A DNA stretch of 64,000 bases from Sediminivirga luteola (lineage in GTDB: Bacteria; Actinomycetota; Actinomycetes; Actinomycetales; Brevibacteriaceae). Of this stretch, positions 20,138 through 28,949 are shown one piece after another. The stretch lies in contig NZ_BMFY01000015.1 in assembly GCF_014639315.1 (NCBI RefSeq), positions 1 through 64,000 of the forward strand, in the 5' to 3' direction. Position numbers and translations under genes: made by a program. Every line of letters starts with the position of its first letter. Position 1 is the first letter of the stretch. The notes under the pieces are model-generated. The model searched no databases, was not told the origin of the DNA, and was given only the letters and a program-made list of their open reading frames with translations.

Positions 20138-20696
20138 GCAGGCGCTGGAGAATCCCCGTGCCGCGCTCGAGGCGATCCTGATGATCGCCGAGGAGCCAGT
20201 GCAGATGGAGCAGCTGGAACTGGCTCTCGTCCAGCCGCGCGAGCGCCTGGAGCAGTTGCTGCAGGAACTGGCGGAGGACTACGACGGCACGGCGCCGGGC
20301 GCCCGCCGGCGCGGATTCATGCTGCAGCGCGCCGCCGGGGGCTGGCGGATCGCCGCCCGGCCGGAACACCACGAGCTGCTGGGCCGCTTCCTCAACGCCG
20401 GGCAGACCTCCACCCTGTCCCAGGCAGCGATGGAAACCCTCGCGATCGTCGCCTACCGGCAGCCGGTCTCCCGTGCGCGGATCGCCGCCGTACGCGGGGT
20501 GAGCGTCGACGCGGTGGTCCGTACGCTGCTGCTGCGCGGGCTCATCGCCGAGGTCGACACCGACCCCGCGACCGGCGCGCGGCTGCTGGGCACCACCCGG
20601 CTGTTCCTGGAACAGCTCGGCCTGGAGAGCATCGACGAGCTGCCTGACCTGGCGCCGTTCCTGCCCGATGACGAGGACCAGCCCGAAGGCCTGTAG
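20130..20696 (+). CDS. scpB: Segregation and condensation protein B (ScpB)
   Basis: A 188-residue dimeric winged-helix protein that binds ScpA in the Smc complex. The opening ALEAILMIAEEPVQMEQLEL and SQAAMETLAIVAYRQPVSRARIAAVRGV are typical ScpB signatures. ATG 20130 lies inside the end of scpA, so the two are translationally coupled. The C-terminal ~20 residues are acidic. Confidence 0.95.
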   Translation: MSEQALENPRAALEAILMIAEEPVQMEQLELALVQPRERLEQLLQELAEDYDGTAPGARRRGFMLQRAAGGWRIAARPEHHELLGRFLNAGQTSTLSQAAMETLAIVAYRQPVSRARIAAVRGVSVDAVVRTLLLRGLIAEVDTDPATGARLLGTTRLFLEQLGLESIDELPDLAPFLPDDEDQPEGL

Positions 20697-20717
20697 GTAC
20701 CGGCGGCGTTCATGGGC

Positions 20718-20723
20718 GATAAT
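20718..20723 (+). promoter_or_regulatory. -10 element of a probable leaderless rluB promoter
   Basis: GATAAT ends exactly 7 nt before the ATG at 20731, the spacing seen at several other genes in this window. It favours 20731 over the in-frame ATG at 20722, which overlaps the hexamer. GGAGG (20724-20728) is too close to 20731 to be a normal Shine-Dalgarno. Confidence 0.45.
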
Positions 20724-20730
20724 GGAGGCC

Positions 20731-21564
20731 ATGCCCCGAAGCCAGCCCTCCCGCCAGAACCGCACGCCCGACGCGCCGCGGCCCAGCCGCCGCGATCGCG
20801 CCCGCAAGACCCCTCCGCCGCCGGCGGACCTGCACAAGCCCGAAGGGGTCCGGCTGCAGAAGGTGCTCGCCGGTGCCGGGTTCGGATCCCGGCGCTCCTG
20901 TGAGCAGCTGATCCTCGACGGCCGGGTCGCGGTGGACGGCCACACGGTACGCGAACTCGGGATCCGCATCGACCCGGCCCGCCAGACCGTCCACGTCGAC
21001 GGGCTGCGCGCGACGCTGGACGAGGCGCTCGTGTACCTCGCTTTCAACAAGCCGGCCGGCGTCGTGACGGCTCTGGAGGACCCGGATGGCCGTCCCACGC
21101 TCGCGGAGTACCTCACCGACCGCGACGAGCGGCTGTTCCACGTCGGCCGCCTGGACATCGAGACCGAGGGACTGCTGCTGGTCACCAACGACGGCGATCT
21201 GACCCATCGCCTCACCCATCCCTCGTGGGAGGTGCCCAAGGTCTACCTGGCGGAGGTCCGCGGCCCCGTGCCCCGGGACGTGGGCCGGCGCCTGAAAGAC
21301 GGCATCGAGCTGGACGACGGCCTTGCGCGGGTGGACGATTTCAAGCTGGTCGATTCCACGCCCGGCTACGCGCTCGTGCAGATCACCCTGCACTCGGGGC
21401 GCAACCGGATCGTCCGCCGCCTGATGGAGGCGGTCGGGCACCCGGTGCTGCGCCTGGTGCGCACGGAGTTCGGGCCGATCCGGCTGGGCGAGCAGCGGCA
21501 GGGCACGCTCCGCACCCTCGGGCAGACCGAGGTGGGTGCGCTGATGAAAGCCGTGGGCCTGTAG
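20731..21564 (+). CDS. rluB: 23S rRNA pseudouridine synthase, RluB type
   Basis: A 277-residue RsuA/RluB-family enzyme that isomerises uridine in rRNA. A basic Arg/Pro-rich tail of ~35 residues precedes an S4 domain (RLQKVLAGAGFGSRRSCEQL) and the catalytic domain with LAFNKPAGVVTA and the catalytic Asp in VGRLDIETEGLLLVTNDG. The ending motif GRNRIVRRLMEAVGHPVLRL is typical. The start at 20731 is set by the -10 spacing. TAG overlaps the tyrA GTG. Confidence 0.92.
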   Translation: MPRSQPSRQNRTPDAPRPSRRDRARKTPPPPADLHKPEGVRLQKVLAGAGFGSRRSCEQLILDGRVAVDGHTVRELGIRIDPARQTVHVDGLRATLDEALVYLAFNKPAGVVTALEDPDGRPTLAEYLTDRDERLFHVGRLDIETEGLLLVTNDGDLTHRLTHPSWEVPKVYLAEVRGPVPRDVGRRLKDGIELDDGLARVDDFKLVDSTPGYALVQITLHSGRNRIVRRLMEAVGHPVLRLVRTEFGPIRLGEQRQGTLRTLGQTEVGALMKAVGL

Positions 21565-22784
21565 TGGGCTCTCTGCCGAACGCCGGAGCGAGCAGGGGAG
21601 AGAACACCGGAGAGGTCGCGGCGGCGAGTCCGGTGAACACCGTCAAGATTGTCGGCACCGGCCTGCTGGGCACCTCGATCGGGCTGCGGCTGCGCACCCG
21701 CGGTGTGCGGGTCCTGCTGGCCGATGCCTCACCCACGATGGCCGCCCTGGCGCGGGACATGGGCGCCGGGGAACCCGATGACGGCAGCGCCTGCGACCTC
21801 ATCGTCGTCGCGGTGCCGCCCGATGTGGCCGGTCAGGTGATCGCTGCCGAGCTGCGCCGCGACCCGGGCGCCACAGTCACTGACGTCGCCAGCATCAAAG
21901 GCCTGCTCCTTCAGCAGGTGCGCGGCCTCGCCACCAAAGCCGAGCTGGACCGCTATATCGGTTCGCATCCCATGGCCGGCCGGGAGAAGTCCGGGGCCGT
22001 GGCCGCGCGGCACGACCTGTTCATCGGCCGCCCCTGGGTGGTGTGCTCCGATGAGGACACCCCGCCGGGGCGTCTGCGGCAGGTGCTGGCGCTCATCGAG
22101 ACGATGGGGGCCACTCCGGTCCACCTGGAGCCGGACTTCCACGATGCCGCCGTCGCCCGGGTCTCCCACGCCCCGCAGGTGATCGCCTCGCTGATGGCCG
22201 CCCAGCTCGTGGACGCGCCGCCGGAGGGCGTGGGCCTGGCCGGGCAGGGGCTGCGCGACGTCACCCGCATCGCCGCCTCCGAGCCCGGTCTGTGGGCCAG
22301 GATCCTCAGCGGGAACGCGGCTGAGGTGCGACGCGTGCTGCTGGGCGTCCGGGACGGGCTGGACCGGGTCATCGACGCCCTCGACACTGGCGAGGGTGCT
22401 GGTGCTGACGCCGGTGCTGGTGTTGACGCTGGTGCCGGCAGCCGGACGCTCAAACCGGGCGCGGTCGCGGAACTGGCCGGCGTCATCGCCGCCGGCAACG
22501 AGGGCTACGACCGGATTCCCGGCAAGCACGGGCAGGCGCAGCGGCGCTTCGAGCCGGTCACCGTGCTGGTGGACGACTCGCCGGGCAGCCTGGGGCGCCT
22601 GTTCGCGGCCATCGGCGAGATCGGCGTCAACATCGAGGACGTACGGATCGAGCACGCCGCCGGGCAGCCGCTCGGCATCGTAGAGGTGTTCGTGGAGCCG
22701 CGGGTGGCACACGAGCTTGCGGAAGCGCTCCGCCGGCGCGGCTGGCGGGTGCCCGTGGAACGACTGACGGAGGAGAACACATGA
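21564..22784 (+). CDS. tyrA: Prephenate dehydrogenase with C-terminal ACT domain
   Basis: A 406-residue enzyme of tyrosine biosynthesis that oxidatively decarboxylates prephenate to 4-hydroxyphenylpyruvate. The Rossmann motif is VKIVGTGLLGTSIGLRL. Catalytic-domain signatures include SHPMAGREKSGAVAA and VSHAPQVIASLMA. A C-terminal ACT domain (TVLVDDSPGSLGRLFAAIGE) suggests allosteric control by an amino acid. The two domains are joined by a repetitive GAGADAGAGVDAGAG linker coded by GGTGCTGGTGCTGACGCC-like repeats. GTG 21564 overlaps the rluB stop; a second GTG at 21633 is also plausible. Confidence 0.92.
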   Translation: MGSLPNAGASRGENTGEVAAASPVNTVKIVGTGLLGTSIGLRLRTRGVRVLLADASPTMAALARDMGAGEPDDGSACDLIVVAVPPDVAGQVIAAELRRDPGATVTDVASIKGLLLQQVRGLATKAELDRYIGSHPMAGREKSGAVAARHDLFIGRPWVVCSDEDTPPGRLRQVLALIETMGATPVHLEPDFHDAAVARVSHAPQVIASLMAAQLVDAPPEGVGLAGQGLRDVTRIAASEPGLWARILSGNAAEVRRVLLGVRDGLDRVIDALDTGEGAGADAGAGVDAGAGSRTLKPGAVAELAGVIAAGNEGYDRIPGKHGQAQRRFEPVTVLVDDSPGSLGRLFAAIGEIGVNIEDVRIEHAAGQPLGIVEVFVEPRVAHELAEALRRRGWRVPVERLTEENT

Positions 22785-23461
22785 CGATCATCGCCATCGA
22801 CGGCCCCTCGGGCGTCGGCAAGTCCAGCGTCTCGCGTGAGGTGGCGCGCCGGCTGGGCTACGCCTACCTGGACACGGGCGCGATGTACCGGGCGATGGCA
22901 TGGCTGGCGCTGGAACGCGGCGTGAGCGATCCGCACGATGTGGTCGAGCTGGTCCGCGGGGCGTACCTGGAGATCAGCACGGATCCGGACGTCAGCAGCG
23001 TGGAGATCGATGGGCACGACGTCACCGAGGCGATCCGCGAGGAGCGGGTCAGCACCTCCGTCGTCCTGGTCTCCGGCAATCAGGAGGCCCGGGCCGAGCT
23101 GATCGAACAGCAGCAGGACCTGATCGGCGCGTACGCCGAGCCGGGCATCGTGGCAGAGGGCCGGGACATCACGACGGTGGTCGCCCCGCAGGCCGAGGTC
23201 AGGGTCCTGATGACCGCCCGCGAGGAGGTGCGTCTGGCCCGCCGCGCCAAGGAACTGCACGGCGAGGCGGACGAGGCGGCGCTCGCGGCCACGCGCGCTC
23301 AGGTGATCGACCGGGACAAGCGCGACTCCGAGACGACGAGCTTCCTCACCGCCGCGGACGGCGTCCACACGCTGGACACGAGCGACATCGACTTCGCCAC
23401 GGCGGTCGCCGCCGTGCTGGAGCTGGCCGAACGGGCCGGGGGAACGAGCGCGGCCGAGTGA
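22781..23461 (+). CDS. cmk: Cytidylate kinase
   Basis: A 226-residue nucleoside monophosphate kinase that converts (d)CMP to (d)CDP. The P-loop is IAIDGPSGVGKSSVSREVAR, followed by YLDTGAMYRAMAW, IVAEGRDITTVVAPQAEV and the lid region RRAKELHGEADEAA. The length is normal. It begins in an ATGA overlap with tyrA and ends in a GTGA overlap with a small open frame. Confidence 0.96.
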   Translation: MTIIAIDGPSGVGKSSVSREVARRLGYAYLDTGAMYRAMAWLALERGVSDPHDVVELVRGAYLEISTDPDVSSVEIDGHDVTEAIREERVSTSVVLVSGNQEARAELIEQQQDLIGAYAEPGIVAEGRDITTVVAPQAEVRVLMTAREEVRLARRAKELHGEADEAALAATRAQVIDRDKRDSETTSFLTAADGVHTLDTSDIDFATAVAAVLELAERAGGTSAAE

Positions 23462-23652
23462 ACGTGATCGCCGGTTCGAGCGGTACGCCCGTGATGGCCG
23501 GTACGGGGAACGGGTCTCGGACGCGTGCCTGCGCGCCGGAGCCGGCTGGCGCGTACGGCGTGCCCGGTACCCGGTTGCGCGCGCATCGTGGACCGCGCGT
23601 GCGGGCCAGAGGGCGTGAGCAGCGGCCTGTGCGGCACGAGGAGCAGATGTGA
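23458..23652 (+). CDS. Small open frame bridging cmk and the acyltransferase (64 aa, uncertain)
   Basis: A 64-codon frame starts at GTG 23458 inside the cmk stop (GTGA) and ends with TGA overlapping the GTG of the next gene (GTGA at 23649). The peptide is Arg/Gly-rich and resembles nothing recognisable. Its main interest is the perfect 4-nt overlap at both ends, which would carry ribosomes from cmk to the acyltransferase. It could be a coupling relay rather than a functional protein, or chance. The acyltransferase has its own GAGGAG ribosome site. Confidence 0.35.
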   Translation: MNVIAGSSGTPVMAGTGNGSRTRACAPEPAGAYGVPGTRLRAHRGPRVRARGREQRPVRHEEQM

Positions 23653-24299
23653 ACGCCGTCGCGCGCCCCGGCACCCCCGCCGCCCGGCGATGGATGGGCA
23701 CCGTGTTCTCCAGTCCGTGGCGAGTCCGGGCGCACGGGCTGGAGCGCCTTCCCGCCGAGGGCGGGGCGCTGCTGGTGGCCAACCACATGACGCTGGTGGA
23801 CGGTCCGCTGGTGTACACGGTGGTCCGCCGCGGTCTGCACATGCTGGTCAAGAAAGAGATGTTCAGCGGCGTGGTGGGTCGTCTGCTGCTGGACGCCGGT
23901 CAGATCCCGATCGACCGCACCGGCAACGACCGTACCGCCTTGAGCACCGCGACCGAGGTGCTGCGCCGCGGTGACCTGGTGGGAATGTTCCCGGAGGGGA
24001 CCCGAGGGGGAGGGATGCCGGCTGCAGTACGCGGCGGTGCGGCCTTCCTGGCGGTGGGCGCCGACGTTCCCGTGGTGCCGGTGGCGGTCCTGGGCACGAG
24101 GCGCCCGGGTGACCGTTCGCGCTTCGCCCCGCCTCCGGGCCGTAGAATCGATGTGGTCTTCGGCGCGCCCGTGCGCCTGGCCGATCAGGAGGGGCTCAGC
24201 GGACGCGAGCGCAGGCAGTTGGCCAGCGATGAGCTTCAAGCACTTCTGGCCGGGCACATCGAGGCCGCCTGCCGGCTCACCGGCCAGCGGCTGCCGTGA
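23649..24299 (+). CDS. 1-acyl-glycerol-3-phosphate acyltransferase family protein (PlsC-like)
   Basis: A 216-residue membrane-associated acyltransferase of phospholipid synthesis. The HX4D catalytic motif is NHMTLVDGP and the glycerol-phosphate binding motif is FPEGTRGGG; IPIDRTG is a third family block. It lies between cmk and der, where many actinobacteria carry a PlsC-like gene. GTG 23649 is supported by GAGGAG at 23638-23643. The exact substrate is not predictable. Confidence 0.88.
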   Translation: MNAVARPGTPAARRWMGTVFSSPWRVRAHGLERLPAEGGALLVANHMTLVDGPLVYTVVRRGLHMLVKKEMFSGVVGRLLLDAGQIPIDRTGNDRTALSTATEVLRRGDLVGMFPEGTRGGGMPAAVRGGAAFLAVGADVPVVPVAVLGTRRPGDRSRFAPPPGRRIDVVFGAPVRLADQEGLSGRERRQLASDELQALLAGHIEAACRLTGQRLP

Positions 24300-24320
24300 C
24301 CTGAAGAACCGACGAGGAGC

Positions 24321-25835
24321 ATGATGACCGAGCAGGGCGAGGAATACCAGCCGGATCCGGAGTTCGCCGCGCGCGTGGCCGGGATCGACGAGGCCGAGGC
24401 CGAACAGCGGGCCCAGTCCCTGCGTGCAGGGCTGGAGAGCTACGAGCTCGACGCGGAGGACCTCGCGCTGCTGGACGGCGGGGAGAGCGCCGGGGACACG
24501 GACGAGGTCAAAGGACCCGCGCCGGTGCTGGCGATCGTCGGCCGGCCGAACGTGGGCAAGTCCACGATGGTCAACCGCATCCTGGGCCGCCGGGAGGCGG
24601 TCGTGGAGGACACGCCCGGCGTGACGCGCGACCGGGTCAGCTACCGGGCTGAATGGAACGGCCGGCCGTTCACGCTGGTGGACACCGGCGGCTGGGACAG
24701 CCAGCTCAAGGGCATGGGCAACCGGATCACGGAGCAGGCGGAGATCGCCGTGGAGCTGGCCGATGCGGTGGTCTTCGTGGTGGACGCCACCACCGGCCCG
24801 ACCGCCACCGACGAGGGCATGGTGGCGATGCTCAGGAAGACGAGGAAGCCCGTCCTGCTGGCCGCCAACAAGGTGGATGACGAGCGCGGTGAGCTGCAGG
24901 CAGCGGAGCTGTGGTCCTTGGGTCTTGGGGAGCCGTACCCGGTGTCAGCCATGCACGGCCGGGGAATCGCCGATCTGCTGGATCTGGTGATGGAGAAGCT
25001 GCCGGAGGTCTCCGGCGTTCCTGGTGAGGTCGAGACCGGCGGGCCCCGGCGGGTGGCCCTCGTCGGCCGCCCGAATGTGGGCAAGTCCAGCCTGCTCAAC
25101 AAGCTGCACGGTTCCGAGCGCGTGATCGTGGACAATGTGGCGGGCACGACGCGGGACCCGGTGGACGAGCTGATCGAACTGGGCGGCAAGCAGTGGCGCT
25201 TCGTCGACACCGCCGGTATCCGCCGCCGGGCGCATCAGGCCTCGGGCGCAGACTTCTACGCGGCGCTGCGCACCCAGACGGCCTTGGAGAAGGCTGAGGT
25301 CGCGATCGTCCTGATGGAGGCCAACGAGCCGCTGAGCGAGCAGGACATCCGGATCGTCAAGAACGTCCTGGACACGGGGAAAGCGCTCGTGCTGGCCTTC
25401 AACAAGTGGGACATGCTGGACGAGGAGCGCCGGTACTACCTGGAACGGGAGATCGAACTCGATTTGGCGCATGTGAGCTGGGCGCCGAGGGTGAACATCT
25501 CCGCGCGTACCGGACGTCATGCGGAGAAACTGGTCCCGGCGATGGAGACCGCGCTGGAGTCCTGGGAGACGCGCATCCCGACCGGCCGGCTGAACGCCTT
25601 CCTGGGCGAGCTGGTGGCGGCCCACCCGCATCCGGTGCGCGGCGGGAAGCAGCCGAGGATCCTCTTCGGCACGCAGGCCTCCACCCGGCCGCCGAAGTTC
25701 GTGCTGTTCACCACCGGGTTCCTGGATCCGGGCTACCGCCGGTTCATCCAGCGGCGCCTGAGGGAGACGTTCGGTTTCGAGGGGACCCCGATCGAGATCG
25801 CCATGCGGATCCGGGAGAAGCGCAAGAAGCGCTGA
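24321..25835 (+). CDS. der: Ribosome biogenesis GTPase Der (EngA)
   Basis: A 504-residue double GTPase needed for 50S ribosome assembly. G1 motifs occur twice: [16 protein letters not shown] and [16 protein letters not shown], with [14 protein letters not shown] and [16 protein letters not shown] switch regions and NKVD/NKWD G4 motifs. The C-terminal KH-like domain ends with basic residues (IREKRKKR). An acidic N-terminal extension of ~70 residues is typical for actinobacteria. ATG 24321 (or 24324) follows GAGGAG. Confidence 0.96.
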   Translation: MMTEQGEEYQPDPEFAARVAGIDEAEAEQRAQSLRAGLESYELDAEDLALLDGGESAGDTDEVKGPAPVLAIVGRPNVGKSTMVNRILGRREAVVEDTPGVTRDRVSYRAEWNGRPFTLVDTGGWDSQLKGMGNRITEQAEIAVELADAVVFVVDATTGPTATDEGMVAMLRKTRKPVLLAANKVDDERGELQAAELWSLGLGEPYPVSAMHGRGIADLLDLVMEKLPEVSGVPGEVETGGPRRVALVGRPNVGKSSLLNKLHGSERVIVDNVAGTTRDPVDELIELGGKQWRFVDTAGIRRRAHQASGADFYAALRTQTALEKAEVAIVLMEANEPLSEQDIRIVKNVLDTGKALVLAFNKWDMLDEERRYYLEREIELDLAHVSWAPRVNISARTGRHAEKLVPAMETALESWETRIPTGRLNAFLGELVAAHPHPVRGGKQPRILFGTQASTRPPKFVLFTTGFLDPGYRRFIQRRLRETFGFEGTPIEIAMRIREKRKKR

Positions 25836-26022
25836 GGCGCTGGTCCGCCGGGCTGGCGAGGCGCTGTTCCGCCCGGCTCAGCCGTGCAAGCGCTGTCCCT
25901 CACGCCTGGCTCAGCCTATCGCCGGGTTCCACCGCGCAAGCGCTGGACGTCATGCCGGCCTTAGCCTCACCCTGGGCTGCGCCGCGCAGGCCCACCCGCG
26001 CAAGCGCCGGACTGGTGTCGTG
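25836..26022. repeat. Degenerate ~50-bp tandem repeat between der and recQ
   Basis: The gap between the convergent der and recQ genes holds diverged copies of a ~50-bp unit. Its most constant part, CCGYGCAAGCGCTG, occurs at 25882 and 25932, and shortened forms (CCGCGCAGG, CCGCGCAAGCGCCGG) at 25982 and 25996. The two best copies are about 70% identical. The end of der (GCAAGAAGCGCTGAGGCGCTG) resembles the same core. No clear T-tract terminator is present. Confidence 0.5.
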
Positions 26023-28578
26023 TTAGCCGCGCAGGCCCAGCGCGAACGGAAGTATCAGCTCGGCTCCGGCACGGCGCAGCTCCCGCGCGATTACCGTCAG
26101 GGTCCAGCGGGAGACGATCTCGTCGTCCACCAGGAGCACCGCGCCGCCCAGCAGATGGGCCGCCATCTCCTGCGGCACGGCGAAACGGTCCAGGAGGCCC
26201 GCCAGCCGGAATGCGCTGTTCGACTCCGGAGAGCTGCGAGGGCCTCCGTTCGCCCAGGCCAGCTCTCCGCCGTAGGGCAGCCGCCCGGCTTCGGCGAGAC
26301 CGCGGGCCAGGCTGCGCACGAGTTCCGGGTGCCGCCGCGAGGGCACTGACACGATCACATCGGGGCGGCGCGGCCAGGGCCACTCGGCCAGTACCCTGAC
26401 GGCGGCGCGCACCAGGTGCTCGGGCACGGGGCCGTCCGGCCCATGGAGAGCCTCCCGTACCGGTGCGCCCCAGCCCAGGTCGCTCAGTCGTGCCAGCGCG
26501 CGTCCCTCTGCGGCCAGTTCTGCCGAGGCGATCTTGCCCTTCAGCTCGATGCCCAGGGCGGGAAGCCCGGTAGGCCATTGCCGGCGGGCAGGGATCTCCA
26601 CGCCGACCCGGTCCAGGCTCGCCCTCGCCTCGTCGAGCGCGGTGTCGTCGATGCGCGTCGGATACCAGGGCCCGGCGCAGGTGTCGCAGCGACCGCACGG
26701 ACGGGCGCCGGCATCGTCGAGGGCCGAGGCGAGGAACGCCATACGGCACTGCCCCTGCCCGAGCCGTTCATAATCCAGCATCGCCTGCTGTTCCTCGCGG
26801 CGTAACCGGAGAATGTGCTCATAGCGGTCCGCGTCGTAGTGCCACGGCTGCCCGGTCCCGCGCCAGCCGCCGCGCACGCGCTCGACCGCGCCGTCCACTT
26901 CCAGGACCTTCAGGAGGAGTTCCAGCGGGCCGCGGCGGACTTCGACGAGCGCTTCGAGGCGTGCCACGGACAGGGGTTCCTCTGCGGCTGCAAGGGCGGT
27001 CAGCACCGCATCGGCGCGTTCCTGCGTCGGCATGGAGGCCTGCGCGAAGTACTCCCAGATCCGGACGTCCTCGGGCCCTGGCAGCAGAAGGACATCGGCG
27101 TGCTCGACCGCGCGTCCGGCACGGCCGATCTGCTGGTAGTACGACACCGGCGAGGACGGCGCCCCCAGATGCACCACAAACCCCAGATCCGGCTTGTCGA
27201 AGCCCATGCCCAGGGCGCTCGTGGCGATGAGCGCCTTCACCTCGTTGTCCTTGAGCTCCTGTTCCAGCCGCTCGCGGTCATCGGCGTCCGTGCGGCCCGT
27301 GTACGCCGCGACCCGGTACCCCCGGCCGGCCAGATGATGCGCCAGATCCTCCGCCTGGGAGATGGTCAGCGCATAGACGATGCCGCTCCCGGGGAGATCG
27401 GCTAGGTGCTCGGCCAGCCACGCCATTCTCTGCTGCGGCTCTTCCAGCATGAGCACTCCGAGGCGGAGCGAGTCCCGGCTGAGCGAGCCCCGCAACACGA
27501 GAACTTCCTGTGCCGCAGAACGCTGCGCGCCGGCAGCGTCCGCGGTGCCGGTGACTGCCGCATGCTGCGCGCCGGCAGCGTGGTCGGACTCGGCGGGTTC
27601 CGCATCGCGCTCTGCCGCGGCCCCGGCAGCAGGGCGGAACGGATCCGGGGCCGTTGTGTCCGAATCCGGGTTTGCCCCGTTGGGTGTGCCCCTTGTCCTG
27701 GTCGAAGTCGGCGTTGCGCTGCCCAGATCCGGTCTTGTCGTTCCCGGTGTTGTCCCGCCGGGGTTGCGGGTCGTGCTGTCCCAGTCCGGCGCTGCGCCAT
27801 CCGGACGCGGGGTGGCGCGGTCGGGATATGGGGTTGCCCTGGCCCGATCCGGGGGTGTCCTGCCTGAATCCGATGTTGCGCTGTGCTGGTCGCTGCGCGG
27901 AGCCTCCCGTGCACCTCGTCCCGCCTGGATCGCGGAAAAGCCGCCGCCCGGGACCAGCTGGGCGGCGACGTCATCGACGACGCGGGAGTTTGCGGTGGCC
28001 GTCGTCGCCAGCACGGGCACTTCTGCCGGCAATCCCGCCACGATCTCGCCGATGCGCCGGTAATCGGGACGGAAATCATGCCCCCAGTCGGAGATGCAGT
28101 GCGCTTCATCCACGACCAGCATGCCGAGCCGTGCGAGCACGCCGGGCAGAACTTCGTCCCGGAACCGCGGGTTGGCCAGCCGCTCGGGGGAGACGAGGAG
28201 CACATCGAGTTCATCGGCGGCCAGCAGGCGCAGTACCTCGTCCCATTCATGTGCGTTCGCGGAGTTGAGGGCTTGCGCCCGTACGCCCGCCCGTGAGGCC
28301 GCAGCGATCTGGTCCCGCATGAGTGCCAGCAGCGGAGAGACGATCAGGCTGACGCCGCGCCCGCGCCGGCGGAGCAGATGAGCCGCCAGGAAGTACACGG
28401 CGGACTTTCCCCAGCCGGTCTTCTGCACCACGAGGACGCGTCTCCGGTCTTCCACGAGCGCCGAGATCGCCTCGAACTGGCCCGGGCGGAACTCCGCCCG
28501 GCCGCCAGTCAGCGCAGCGAGGCGCTCGGACGCCTCAGCGTGGAAGGAGGAGTCTCGCGGGGGAGCTGTGGTGGTCAT
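26023..28578 (-). CDS. RecQ-family DNA helicase with low-complexity insertion and C-terminal phosphoribosyltransferase-like domain
   Basis: An 851-residue superfamily 2 helicase. Walker A is KTGWGKSA (~54-61), motif II DEAHCISDW (~157-165), motif III TATA. The second RecA domain has TALG-type motifs (IATSALGMGFDKPD, QQIGRAGRA). The RecQ zinc-binding region includes QCR...CGRCDTC. Residues ~211-356 are a Thr/Pro/Asp/Arg-rich low-complexity insertion between the two RecA domains. The C-terminal ~150 residues end in VLLVDDEIVSRWTLTVIARE, a PRPP-loop-like motif of phosphoribosyltransferases; this extension is seen in actinobacterial RecQ-like proteins. It is probably leaderless, with TAGGGT 6 nt upstream. 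Confidence 0.88.
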   Translation of the reverse strand: MTTTAPPRDSSFHAEASERLAALTGGRAEFRPGQFEAISALVEDRRRVLVVQKTGWGKSAVYFLAAHLLRRRGRGVSLIVSPLLALMRDQIAAASRAGVRAQALNSANAHEWDEVLRLLAADELDVLLVSPERLANPRFRDEVLPGVLARLGMLVVDEAHCISDWGHDFRPDYRRIGEIVAGLPAEVPVLATTATANSRVVDDVAAQLVPGGGFSAIQAGRGAREAPRSDQHSATSDSGRTPPDRARATPYPDRATPRPDGAAPDWDSTTRNPGGTTPGTTRPDLGSATPTSTRTRGTPNGANPDSDTTAPDPFRPAAGAAAERDAEPAESDHAAGAQHAAVTGTADAAGAQRSAAQEVLVLRGSLSRDSLRLGVLMLEEPQQRMAWLAEHLADLPGSGIVYALTISQAEDLAHHLAGRGYRVAAYTGRTDADDRERLEQELKDNEVKALIATSALGMGFDKPDLGFVVHLGAPSSPVSYYQQIGRAGRAVEHADVLLLPGPEDVRIWEYFAQASMPTQERADAVLTALAAAEEPLSVARLEALVEVRRGPLELLLKVLEVDGAVERVRGGWRGTGQPWHYDADRYEHILRLRREEQQAMLDYERLGQGQCRMAFLASALDDAGARPCGRCDTCAGPWYPTRIDDTALDEARASLDRVGVEIPARRQWPTGLPALGIELKGKIASAELAAEGRALARLSDLGWGAPVREALHGPDGPVPEHLVRAAVRVLAEWPWPRRPDVIVSVPSRRHPELVRSLARGLAEAGRLPYGGELAWANGGPRSSPESNSAFRLAGLLDRFAVPQEMAAHLLGGAVLLVDDEIVSRWTLTVIARELRRAGAELILPFALGLRG

Positions 28579-28584
28579 GGTGCC

Positions 28585-28590
28585 ACCCTA
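28585..28590 (-). promoter_or_regulatory. -10 element of a probable leaderless recQ promoter
   Basis: On the minus strand TAGGGT ends 6 nt before the ATG whose first base is at 28578. There is no Shine-Dalgarno in the six bases between. Confidence 0.5.
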
Positions 28591-28635
28591 GCGGCGGCCA
28601 CGGACAGCACCGCCGGGCCGCGAGCCCCGTCGCCC

Positions 28636-28890
28636 GGTCTTGGTAGGCGTCGAGCGGCCCCATTCCGCATCGAACCCGAGACTGGCCAGGTCGCCCGGTC
28701 CCGGTACGCGTTGACCGGCCAGGGGCAGCGCTGCCGGGTCGTGGGACCGCCGCGGGGTCTCCTCCGGTATGCGTGGGCGGCCATGTCGTCCGGGGCGAAC
28801 AGGGATACCCTCCCACGGGGACTCCTGTACGCGCCGGCCGACCGCGGCTTTGCAGGCGATGCCGGCCCGTGGAAGCGGCCCGGAATCCAC
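28636..28890. repeat. Degenerate ~61-bp repeats in the recQ-HNH intergenic region
   Basis: The ~370-nt gap between divergent recQ and the HNH gene contains four related blocks of the form GGTANGCGTNGNNCGGCC, at about 28641, 28702, 28764 and 28824, spaced 60-63 bp. The first three are clear and the fourth is diverged. No open frame here looks coding. The AT-richer end (28911-28949) holds a -10-like TATGAT at 28930-28935 for the HNH gene. Confidence 0.5.
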
Positions 28891-28949
28891 TTCTTCCTCA
28901 GGGGTCTTCCATTCCGGATTAATAGAACATATGATCGATTACATGACGG

